Origin: Alectoria sarmentosa
Taxonomy: Eukaryota; Ascomycota; Lecanoromycetes; Lecanorales; Parmeliaceae
DNA length: 49,451 nt
Assembly: GCA_009733775.1 (NCBI GenBank)
Contig: WOGZ01000251.1
Coordinates: forward strand, 1 to 49,451
Direction of reading: 5' to 3'
A program made the translations under genes and the position numbers. Shown piece after piece: positions 12,357-22,285 of this stretch (within the stretch, counting starts at the first letter, position 1; the number at the start of each line of letters is the position of its first letter). The notes under the pieces are model-generated. The model saw only the letters and a program-made list of their open reading frames with translations. It had not been told where the DNA came from and ran no database searches.

Positions 12357-15050
12357 TCCCTTGGCTTAGGCGGGCTCGGTTGAGCATCGTCCTGTCGAGA
12401 TTTAAGGTGCTCGTATTGAGATGCAGGGGATTCGGGAGGACTTGAGTACCCTTGAGTCGTCGCTTCGATTGGCTAATCGAAGGACGCCATCCGGAAAAGG
12501 AATGACAGAGTCCAACTTCATGGCAGTCTGGCCGGAGGACCCGTACCAAATGGTCCTACATGGCCGATCCCAATCTGTATTTGCACTTGGACAAATGCAA
12601 GCTTACTCCAGGCCAAGAAGCACGTAAGCAACTAGCAATTTCCCACAGAGTCCTTCCCATCATTACTGCCAGCGGTGGGTGAGTACCCATCCAGCGTTGG
12701 TGTGTCCGGGTACCATCATCTATTCTGAGCGGTAAGAAGCAAAGACGCTTCAATAGGAGCGCCAATGGTTCAGGCATCAGATGAGGCTATCGAGCTAAGG
12801 GGAAATGTTTCGGTGTGTTGTCCCCGGTGCTGGTGGGGTGTCCTGTGTCGGGACAAGGGAACATAAATGCCCTTGGCGTATTGTCCTGTTCCTCATCAGA
12901 TGAAACTGCGCATCCGATTGGGGATTGAATCGAAGGCACGGATGGATTGAGCCACAGCGTAGGTTTTGGAATTTGGTGAGGGCGCGTTTGATGTCTATAA
13001 CGAAGTGAGGTCCAAAGGATCAATCCTAAACAAACAACATTAAAAACGCAACTCTGGTTGCTTTTCAGGTCTAGACCTACCAATGGACTTGCTGCAGCGT
13101 TCCAAGAATGTCCTCGTCATCCGCCAAGAAGCCTGCCGAGGCATTTCTTTCGCGCTGAGAGTGTCACACTGCAGGGTTTCGAGCCGGTAGCGATTCCCTG
13201 AAGAAATGAGGGTGTGGGAAACATGGTGGGGGTAAATCTCGGGACGATAGGGCGGACTGGGCGAGGAAATAGATCACCGAAGAAATTCGGGAGAACTGCT
13301 TTTTCTTGATGGTGAACAGGAACAGAGAGTCGTGATGAAAGGGTCATGGGAGTCTTCTTTACATATAGCACATAACCTTTGACATAGCCACCTTCTTGAT
13401 AATGTACTCATCTTAATAGTCCATATTCACAGCCTTCCACCGCAAGGCTGTGCAATCTTGAGGGGCGGGAGAGATAGGCGTATGGTTCCAAGCCCACTGG
13501 TGGAGCCAATGAAAGCAAATTCCGCAAGCACCATAAACGGGGCGTAAAGATTGACAGGGAAGTGCAGGGCCGAGACATTCGAAAGATTAGCACATGCATG
13601 AGATCTACGGTATCTCCGCATAGGCGTATCCTACCTAATGATGTTCTCTTTTGTATTGAGATCATTATTTCAGCACCATGGATATACCACCTGGCTATGT
13701 TTTTATCAAATGACGACCGATGTCGTACAAAGCAGAAATATGCGGATGCAGAATTAACGAGGTCAAATCATGGTCTCGGAGACGTCCTTCGCCTTGGTCA
13801 AACAACGACGGTGGAGAAGATAGCGAGAACAGTGAAAAATGAGAGTGCTGCCCGCTCTTTCCCTTTCCAACTCACCCTGCATGCTCACTGCATACAGTCT
13901 TTTCCCAATCAAGCAGGTGCGCTGGGAGATGCCAACAGTGCAGTTCTCCGTCGAGCCTTCGTAGAGGAAAGAAGTTTAAAAGGGTATGCTCGGACAAGCA
14001 TATACGCAGGTCTATTTCATGGCCAATGATGGATTCATACAGTAGTCGTGGTCGTAGTCGCAGATGCCAAATGTTTCATGAGCAACCAGGCGACATCAGA
14101 TATCTTGGCAATTTGCTTGGCAGCTTCTGGGCATAGGACGCTATATTAGCGTTTGCAGAAAGCTTTGGAATCTTTGGCATTATTGAAAACTCGCGCTTCA
14201 ACTCAAACTGCTGGTACTTATTGCATCCCATCTTGAAGTCCCTAGTATATTACAATCTTGGGAATATTATAACCACTCTTTCGATGCTGAATGCTACCCT
14301 TCTATGTTCTTCACGTGATACCCTCTGTATGTTCTGCCCATTCGTGCAGTCAAATGTTTGTTTTTTTTTCCACTAGAATTGTCTCATAAAGTTACTTCCG
14401 TCCCCTCGATTGAATATCAACCGCGTCTATTCATTCAAGGTGGAGAAACGAATTGTTTTGAGGGATTTTGAAGGAAGCGCGAGCGAGTGTGCCCAGATCT
14501 GACGTGAGCCGGCTCGACCGCTTGGGGCGTTCCTTTAGAGGATGGTGTTTGAAAGACATGGGATCACATGGGTAATACTTCAGATATTTGCCCAAGCTGG
14601 CTATCAACAAGTTTTGGCTAGGAGCCAAGAACTCGCAGCCGCCATTCGAACTCGGCCTCGAAGCCGTCCCTGATAGTGGCATGACGAGACGGAGATACGG
14701 CGTGCCCAGGCTGGTAAAGGCGACATGTAAGCGGTGGACTGCCTGCTCTCGACTTTTTCATGGTTTGTTTCTCAAATCTTCATGTTATTCGGCGTACAAA
14801 TATTGCACTGTCAGCCTGGGTTGCCAGGTCCGTCTGACTGCATACAACTCGGGCTGCGCCATGGCCTCGGATTACAGCATGTCTTACAAAAACCGAATTG
14901 CCCTCTTGTCTTTTCAGCCGCCTGCTTCTTAGCAAGGCATCGTTTTTCCAGCCTTAACGAAGATATTCAAAGTCAATCTTTCTACGCCCTCAGCGCAAAA
15001 ACTCCTTTCCAGAATCTTCAAAGGCCGAAATTCTTGACAAGGAAGCCAAA
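12357..15050. other. No intact gene; degenerate frames
   Basis: Short minus-strand frames follow one another at 13665-13408, 13371-13117 and 13083-12787. Pieces of each look protein-like, but no consistent set of splice sites joins them. One possible 55-nt intron ends in TTTAG near 13030. The longest plus-strand frame, 13562-14029 (155 codons), overlaps them in antisense and matches no family I know. Frames at 14431-14682 (-) and 14588-15072 (+) overlap each other and are also unconvincing. The region may hold a decayed gene or an unrecognised spliced one. Confidence 0.4.
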
Positions 15051-16265
15051 ATGCTTCACAGCGGACTTATAGTAGTTCTACTCTTCCTCACACAATGACT
15101 ACCTATCATCTCCGCATTCGGTATCAACTGTAAAGGTTCCGCCCTTTGTGATCGCGCATCTCTTAGTGACCAATCATCCGTGGGAATTATTCAAATCCTT
15201 CGAGACGTTATATGGGCTTCCAACAAGTCCAACAGTACCACATACGCCTCTGGTGACCATATAATCTGTCTTTCACAATCTCAAACTATCACACTTAATG
15301 CCGGTCTGGAGATCGATGGCATCAGCGGCGGTATCGGTCTCTCTATCAACAGTCCACAAGGCGGCATCTGTCTCTTCCCTCAATATCTGACAGTCGCGAC
15401 TTTGAACCTTGGACAGATAAGGTCGCTCGTTGATGCCATACTCGAGCATGGCTGTGGGACTTGCGGTAGCGTTCCTATTCACTACGTGGACGAGGGGAGC
15501 AATGATCCTAGCGTTGGTATTTTGACCTTCAACTACGTCATGAGCCCTTTCTGCATTGGCGAATGTATTTCTGATATTGGATCGCTGTCCTCATCGGCAC
15601 TAAGCGGTATTTCTTCCCCCACGGTGGCTTCTTATTTCTCGACTTTTTCTCCAACTCCCACGACGACTCCTTCTCTCTTGACGATTGTCTCTTCAGTTCC
15701 CGCAGCGACTTCTTCTTCCTCCTCGACGACTCTTTCAACAACTTTTACGACGGCGCCTTTTTTTTTGACGATTGTTTTTTCAACTCCTACGACGACTTCT
15801 TTTTCCTCCTCGACGATTTTTTCAATAATTCTCACGACGGCGTCTTTTTTTTTGACGATTGTTTCTTTAATTCCTACGGCGACTTCTTTTTCTTTCTCGA
15901 CGACTCTTTCAACAATTCTTATGACGGCGCCTTTTTTCTTGACGATTGTTTTTTCAATTTTCGCAGCGACTTCTTCTTTTTCCTCGACGATTCTTTCAAC
16001 AATTCCCATGACGGCTCCTTCTTTCTTGACGATTGTCTCTTCAGCTCCTGCGGCGGCTGCTTCATCCTCGACAACTTTCTCTTCAGAGCCATCCGCATCG
16101 GTCAAGAAATCGAATACCACAACTGAAGCTCCACCAGCCACACCTACTGAAACAGGAGTATCCGCGACAGCGGCGTCGAATCCAAAGTCTGCTAGCAGTC
16201 GCTTACGTGGTTGGCGTTATGGTCTATTAACACCGATCATCATCATACTGCCATTTATTGGATAA
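15051..16265 (+). pseudogene. KP4-like killer-toxin-family protein, interrupted
   Basis: From ATG 15051 the frame encodes a hydrophobic leader, then reaches an in-frame TGA at 15096-15098 (codon 16). Past the stop it stays open to TAA 16265. The N-terminal 140 or so residues after the leader resemble the KP4 family: Cys-rich, with GINC near the mature start, an HGCGTCGS motif and a GILTFNYV strand. KP4 proteins are small secreted proteins reported to block calcium uptake in target cells. The remainder is Ser/Thr-rich with four 29-residue repeats (15678-16025) and a hydrophobic C-terminus (IIIILPFIG) that could be a GPI-anchor signal. Family members are usually much shorter, so the tail is unusual. 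No AG acceptor lies between the TGA and the conserved domain, so splicing does not easily remove the stop. It could be a pseudogene, a sequencing error or an undetected upstream exon. Confidence 0.65.
15678..16035 (+). repeat. 87-bp in-frame tandem repeats
   Basis: The motif TTGACGATTG recurs at 15678, 15765, 15852, 15939 and 16026, exactly 87 bp apart. This gives four full 29-codon units and a partial fifth inside the KP4-like frame. The units contain Ser/Thr runs and a hydrophobic FFLTIV patch. Copies differ mostly by C/T changes. Confidence 0.9.
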
Positions 16266-16370
16266 AAGTAGATTCAGAACCCTTCGAAGGTTCTCATGGT
16301 GTATTGTAATGGTTTTCTCGTGCTTTGTTTCACTTCTAGCATCTCTATTTGTACTACAAATATTCGGTGA

Positions 16371-16696
16371 TCTAAGTTGGTACTGGCGCTGACCACTTCT
16401 TTGCGTACCAAACTATCCCTTACGGCTTCAATGTTCCTAGTCTTCGCCATCAGCACTCCTGCCACACGGACCTTGGTCCTCGTTTCTCCGACCCTGGCGC
16501 TCCATCAGGACCTTTAACAGTACCTCAAACACAAGCGCTATCAAGACGGTTCGCCCGTGCCGGCGCAGTGATCATGAGTCCAGCCCGATGCTTCACAGTC
16601 AGTCACACACCGCAGCCTGACGAGCCACTCGACTCCAGTGCTGCTCAGAGCTCTCCAAATAATTCTACTGCAAGGTCGGCTATTAGCGTGTCCTAA
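16371..16696 (+). other. Orphan open frame without start, possible exon relic
   Basis: After a TAA near 16368 this frame stays open for about 108 codons to TAA at 16694-16696. Its residue mix looks natural (for example FFAYQTIPYGFNVP and RRFARAGAVIMSP). There is no ATG before 16573, so it would have to be a terminal exon or a remnant. No family is recognised and no convincing upstream exon was found. Confidence 0.25.
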
Positions 16697-19093
16697 AAGA
16701 ATGTGAACGCTCGGCGTTAGAAATTCTCAACCCCAACAAGGCTATTCTCAATGCATGACAAAAGTGTTGAGAACTTTAATTTTCATTTACTAGCCATGTT
16801 GCTTGAATGGGTAGACTACGTAGATGGGCACATAAGAAGCCCTGCCACTGTCCTCATTTGATGGCTTGCGCCTCACAGCTGTCTCCAACTGCAATCCATC
16901 CCTCCCCAGGCGTCTCAATGCCCGAGTCCAGCACGGGAACCCAAGTAAAAGCCAATCCGAAATGCTCTTGTGCCGTACATTGTCCAGCCCAGTCTGCTAT
17001 CTTCTTTCCTTCCTGACTGGAGTCGTAGCCTACAAAACCCGCCGGCTCAGGGGGGAGGGGGGTGGAGGCAACAGACGGAGAGTGCTCTCCAAGTCGCCAT
17101 TGCCGTATTAGTCGACCCTGTTTTCCTCAACGAGGTCTTGCCGGTAGGTGTATATACCTTTGTAGGCTTTTCGAATGTCGCTCTCACGAATACCGGCTAC
17201 CCTTGCAATCTCTCGAAAAGTCTTCATGAGTGCAGTGCTCGCATACTCGAATGCACACATCACATAAACAAATGAGTGCAGACACATGAAGCCAATGTGA
17301 TTGGGCTGTCTCAACATCGGGGCCAACAATCAAATAGAGGCCTGAACAGTTATACACTCGTATCTTAATATGAAGAAAACTCCTGTATCTGTACGACATG
17401 GGTTGAACATGGATCAATTGTATACAAGTGTGAGCGAACGAGATAAAAGAATACCATACTCCGTATATCCGAGCCATCTTGGGGCACATACTTGCCACTC
17501 TGCAGCAAACTTCGACTTCGCCTGCCTGATAGCAGTGCTATGAACGTCTGTTGGTCAAGAACGATATATCAAGAAACGTGCACGACACACTATTCTTCAT
17601 GGTCACACGACCTAGCCTGGTTTTAGGGGAAACAAACCTTCACACAACACCCACTCGTTCATTCGCAACACCAAAAGCCAAGCAAACATCTGTATGCACG
17701 TGGCGGAACATCCACATCGACCGATGCCAATATCATCTCGCTCTCAAACTCTCTTCAACCTGTAGCTAGTCCGCGACCGTGTATTGAAGACCCAGAAATT
17801 CACCAACCGAGAAACGCATGCCAGATGAATTTGCGGGCGAATCGTGGGTTTCTAGGATGCCAGCGCCGGGACCGGGCGCGCACTTTGAGTATGGCTGTTG
17901 CGATGTATCGATCGCTGTTCGAGTAGGATGGTTGGGGAGGAAGAGTAGGCTGCAACTCGTCTCATCGCAGGCTTAGTTGTTCCGCCATCTCTCACTTTTC
18001 CTCGGTAGCTCGTGACGCCTCGAATACGTGGTCGTTCAGACCCTTCCTGATGTTAGGTGTAAGCGTCCCCAATAGAATTTACGATGATAGATATGGACCT
18101 ATCGGAGTGGTGGAATACTGTAGTTTTGGACGTGAAGCGAATTGGACTCCTACACTGGTCTGAAGAAAACAGACCAGTGGTCCTATCTTCAAGTATTCAT
18201 GTGAGATGGCTGTTGGGTCGATGACGAGTCATTGTCGAAATAAGTGTCGGATTCTTTCTTACTTGATCTTCGTCAAGCCCGAATGAAGTTCTTCATGCTG
18301 GGAATACGAGAAAGCGATATCAGTTGCAAAGTGACTCTTGCTCTCACATGTCATAGGTTGCGTAGGCAACCTAAGATGTCCAAGGATTTTTCCGCTCACT
18401 AAAAGTCTCGCGAACCCTAGGAACCAATCTTCTTTTCTAACCAACCGTGTCCTGAAAATTTGCCAAAGGCTGTTGAGTCGAGAACCGTTCATTGAGCAGT
18501 AGAATTGGGCAACAATGACTTTTCTGGGCTCGATAAGTGAACGCTACGATATCTAATAGGCTGTTCCGTCCATCGCGTGACTGACTTGGTAGGGGATCCC
18601 GACAAATATATACCAAGGACCTTGCGTCCCGATTAACCACATTCTGTCGGTATTCCAAGTGACTTTGCTACAGCTTGCCAGCACCTTTGTGGGAAGCTCT
18701 AGGCCATCTTCTTTGGCTGTAGTCGGCTCGCCGCTGCGATCAAGACACGTGGAAGATGCACTCATCCGTAGGTTGGGTGGAGTTATTTAGTATGGGCAAT
18801 TATTTCGGGCTGTACCTCTAGACTGCGATTTGACCATAAGTGTCAGGAGCAGAATTCGCTTAACATGAATAAACGCGTTTATTTTGGCAGGCTTGAATGT
18901 TTCTCGTTGAGGGACAGCACGTGGCAAACCGAATGAGGTCTGAAGGCCCTAAGGGGCGGTTGTAACACGCCCTGCACGCCGAATCAGAAACAAACAATCC
19001 GACTTCAGGCCCCATATAAATACACGACTATTTCATGCCAATTCGTATCACCGTCCCTTCACAGCACCTTAGTTGTTTTGCACCTGGCCACTT
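16697..19093. other. Mostly gene-free stretch
   Basis: Apart from the TFIIB-like fragment at 17108-17290, no gene is supported. A minus-strand 70-codon frame at 18765-18553 and overlapping frames at 18658-18437 and 18492-18259 have plausible residue mixes but no homology I recognise and no splice model joining them. A GTATGT donor near 17490 on the minus strand follows a short open stretch and may belong to the TFIIB-like relic. Confidence 0.4.
17108..17290 (-). pseudogene. TFIIB-like C-terminal fragment
   Basis: The minus-strand frame ending at 17108 encodes KTFREIARVAGIRESDIRK, followed by AYKGIYTYRQDLVEE. This matches the end of the second cyclin-like repeat of TFIIB, which reads roughly KT-EI--VAG---TIR-AYK-LY--R--L. 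TFIIB bridges TBP and RNA polymerase II. Only about 35-40 residues are recognisable. The N-terminal zinc ribbon, the first repeat and most of the second are not visible upstream. It is best read as a fragment of a duplicated copy, though an unresolved, intron-rich divergent paralogue remains possible. Confidence 0.45.
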
Positions 19094-19882
19094 TCAGGCC
19101 TCGCCCTTTCCTTTCTTCTTTTGCTCCACCTTCAACAACAGAGCACGGTTGATATGCGGCAGCACACCCCCAAAGGCGATCGTCGCGCGGATCAGGGTGT
19201 CAAGCTCTTCATCGCCGCGAATGGCAAGCTGTAGGTGACGAGGAGTGATACGCTTGACCTTGAGGTCCTTGGCGGCGTTACCGGCAAGCTCGAGAACTTC
19301 GGCTGTGAGATACTCGAGGACGGCAGTGACGTAGACGGCGGCTGATAAAACCCATAAGTTAGTCTCGGCCTCCTACACGCAAAGGTTGTGTTCTGTATAG
19401 GATCGAAATGGTTTGTGGGGCGTACCCTTGGCGCCGACGCGCATTTTGTTCTGCGTATTATTCTTCAGGAAACGCTTGACACGGCCGCACGGGAACTGTT
19501 TCATAGACACGCCGAGTCAGTAATGGTAGACCGAGTAAGTATGAAGACAAGGAAAAGGCTCGGCGGCAGGCTTCATTTGAAACACGCGCGAACAGCGAGC
19601 GGTGAGCTGCGGCGCGTCCTTGATGCCCATACATAGAAGCCTGTGCGTTGTACACGCGGTCTGACTCATGACGTCCAACGGACTCAAGGCTCCTGTTCTG
19701 CTCTGGCTTGGGTCGAGGTGCTGAGGACGCGCCCACCATTGATAGATATGAGATATGAGCAGTGTGAGAGGTCTTGTACTGACTTGTAGACCGGCTTTTG
19801 CAGAGTGCGACTTCTGCTTGTGTGGAGGACTTTCTTTGGGTCCTGCCTTCCCACCCGTGGATTTGCCTTTTCCGCCAGCCAT
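19094..19882 (-). CDS. HTZ1: Histone H2A variant H2A.Z
   Basis: Exons are 19882-19784, 19495-19426 and 19341-19094 (introns 288 and 84 nt), giving 138 aa. The N-terminal tail is Gly/Lys-rich (MAGGKGKSTGGKAG) and leads into SHSAKAGLQ and FPCGRVKRFLKNN. The fold continues with AAVYVTAVLEYLTAEVLELAGNAA-type helices and the H2A.Z-typical RHLQLAIRGDEELD and ATIAFGGVLPHIN. The tail after the docking domain ends in KKKGKGEA. H2A.Z replaces H2A in nucleosomes flanking promoters and is deposited by SWR1. It is divergently placed to RVB2, a SWR1 subunit. The long first intron with a GTCAGT donor hides the second exon from simple frame scans. Full length, with no missing core residues noted. Confidence 0.95.
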
Positions 19883-20584
19883 TTCGCGTTCGATGTTCTC
19901 TGAAAGCTTGGATGGGTATAAGGATGGTTACGCGACTCCGGTGAAATATTGGTGACGGTCTGGTGAGATCGTTGTGTGGACGCTGAGTGGTCGTTGAAAA
20001 GCTGACGAGGGTTGGTAGTGTGATGGTCCGGAAGGCGGCGAGGCGTGATGTTGTGGTTTTAAAACGGCTAGGAATGACGCTATCCCGATTCCTTCTAGTG
20101 CCAAGATTGGTCACGTGCATTCAGCTCCTGCCGTGCTCGAGGTGGTCGACGAAAGTCTTCATAGCGGCATTTGACAGATTAGGTAGGAATCATCTCGAGG
20201 ATAGTGTAGGGTCTGCTTCGTGTACATTGATCCAGGCAAAGCCAATCAGATGTGATGTCAGTGAGGGAGAACTTTTCTTCTTGAGCTTGCTATCAGACCG
20301 AACATCGCCGTCTGTTTTCGGTAGACCAAACAGTACCATGCAAGGCTGGAGACCACATAGCTCAAAGTGAAGCAGGGAACTTGACCTTGGCACTGCCTCT
20401 AGTTAGTTGACAGATGTCAAATAGGGAATCGCCCAAGGTGTGGAAAGTCGATACATCTCGAACGTTGTCGTTGCATGGAAGGGCCGGTATTGATCAAACA
20501 GCGCTACATTAGTGTTGTAAAGTACAGCCTTACATTCACCTGCAGCAAAGAAAATTGTCGTTCCACCACAGACACACTTTCACA
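19883..20584. promoter_or_regulatory. Divergent promoter region, H2A.Z and RVB2
   Basis: These 702 bp separate the start codons of H2A.Z (-) and RVB2 (+), so both promoters must lie here. A CCAATCAG element at 20242-20249 matches the binding site of the fungal CCAAT complex. No clear TATA box was noticed. Open frames within (19987-20370 +, 20190-20393 -) overlap and look spurious. Confidence 0.6.
20242..20249 (+). promoter_or_regulatory. CCAAT box
   Basis: CCAATCAG lies about 340 bp upstream of the RVB2 start and 360 bp upstream of the H2A.Z start. It is the core for the HAP/CBC complex. Assignment is by motif only. Confidence 0.35.
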
Positions 20585-22099
20585 ATGGCAGCTGTAAGGC
20601 CTGATCGTTCGAGATCGCAATTTCCTGCTAACATGACATCTAGGCTATTACGACAGTCTCCGAGAGCCGCGACCTTCGCGGCCTCAACCTCGTTGCTGCC
20701 CATTCTCATATTCGCGGATTAGGCGTCGATGAAGACACATTGACGCCGCGAGCCTCTTCCCAGGGGCTCGTTGGCCAAGAGAGAGCAAGGAAGGCAGCTG
20801 CGGTCATATTGCAGATGGTCAAAGAGGGCAAGATTGCCGGAAGAGCTGTATTGATCGCTGGTCCACCGAGTACTGGGAAGACAGCAATAGCAATGGGGAT
20901 GGCTCAGTCGCTGGGATCGGACACCCCATTCACCATGCTAGCATCATCAGAGATCTTTTCGTTAGAGATGTCCAAGACGGAGGCTTTGACACAGGCGTTC
21001 AGGAAATCGATAGGAGTGCGGATAAAGGAGGAGAGCGAAATGATCGAGGGCGAGGTTGTGGAGATACAGATAGATCGGAGCGTAACAGGGGTTCGCCGTC
21101 CCTCTGGACAATGGCATGGATCATGGGGCTGACAGAATACCATTCCAGGGCAACAAGCAAGGCAAACTTACCATCAAAACCACTGACATGGAAACGATCT
21201 ACGATATGGGCACGAAAATGATTGACTCAATGTCAAAAGAGCGCGTCATGGCCGGCGACGTCATCTCAATAGACAAATCGTCCGGCAAGATTACAAAGCT
21301 AGGAAGATCGTATACACGATCACGCGACTACGATGCAATGGGCGCAGACACCAAATTCGTTCAATGCCCAGACGGAGAACTCCAGAAGCGGAAAGAAGTC
21401 ATACACACAGTCAGCTTGCACGAAATAGACGTCATCAACTCGAGAACCCAAGGCTTCCTGGCGCTTTTCTCCGGTGACACAGGCGAAATCCGCAGCGAAG
21501 TCCGGGATCAAATCAACACGAAGGTGGGAGAGTGGAAAGAGGAAGGCAAGGCCGAGATAGTCCCCGGGGTCCTTTTCATCGACGAAGTCCACATGCTGGA
21601 CATCGAATGCTTCTCCTACATCAACCGCGCCCTCGAAGACGTCCTGGCCCCCATCGTCATCATGGCCAGCAACCGTGGCCACGCCCGGATCCGCGGCACG
21701 ACCTACCGCTCCCCGCACGGCCTCCCCCTCGACTTCCTCGACCGCGTCGTCATCGTCAGCACGCAAGCCTACGGCCCCGCCGAGATCCGCCAGATCCTCG
21801 CCATCCGCGCGCAGGAAGAGGAGGTCGAAGTGAGCGCCAACGCGCTCGAACTGCTGACCAAGATCGGCCAGGAGCGCGGACTGCGCTACGCGAGCAATCT
21901 GATCGCCACGTCCACGCTGCTGAGCTTGAAGCGCAAGGCGGTTACGGTCGACCAGCAGGATGTCGAGCGCAGCTATCAGCTGTTTTTGGATCCGGCCAGG
22001 AGCGTATCGTTTGTGAGCGAGTTTGAAAAGCGCTTCGTTGGCGATGAGGGGGCCGTTAGCTTCGCGGTCACGAATGGTGATGCGATGGAGATTTCTTAG
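20585..22099 (+). CDS. RVB2: RuvB-like AAA+ ATPase 2 (reptin)
   Basis: Exons are 20585-20593 (only MAA), 20644-21090 and 21149-22099, giving 468 aa, the normal size for the family. The first intron (50 nt) has GTAAGG and a CTAAC branch site. The second (58 nt) has GTTCGC and CTGAC and removes an out-of-frame stretch. Walker A is GPPSTGKT (76-83), Walker B is LFIDEVHMLD with DEVH at 297-300, and domain II (KQGKLTIKTTDMETIYDMG onward) lies between them. RVB2 pairs with RVB1 in a hexameric ATPase used by the INO80, SWR1 and R2TP complexes in the nucleus. The neighbouring H2A.Z gene encodes the histone exchanged by SWR1. The third exon becomes noticeably GC-rich toward its 3' end. No missing catalytic residue was seen. 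Confidence 0.96.
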
Positions 22100-22285
22100 T
22101 GAAGGGAGTTGTTGGCCATCAGCGTTGGCGTTTAGGTTGGAAAACGTGGGGGCTTAGATGTTGTATGCTAATAATACCCAGCGAGCATGCGAGCGACATG
22201 ATGCAAGAATCTGATTATGGTCTTTGCTTCACTCTTGGATGTATTGCATTGGTATATCTTTTTTTGCTTTCAATAAGCCAGCCCT

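Noticed and set aside
15632..16141. 169-codon minus-strand frame opposite the KP4-like tail
   Set aside because: Its repeated Val/Glu/Lys pattern is the antisense of the 87-bp Ser/Thr repeats.
21320..22026. Frames overlapping RVB2 exon 3 on both strands
   Set aside because: GC-rich third-exon shadows; RVB2 has all family motifs in its own frame.
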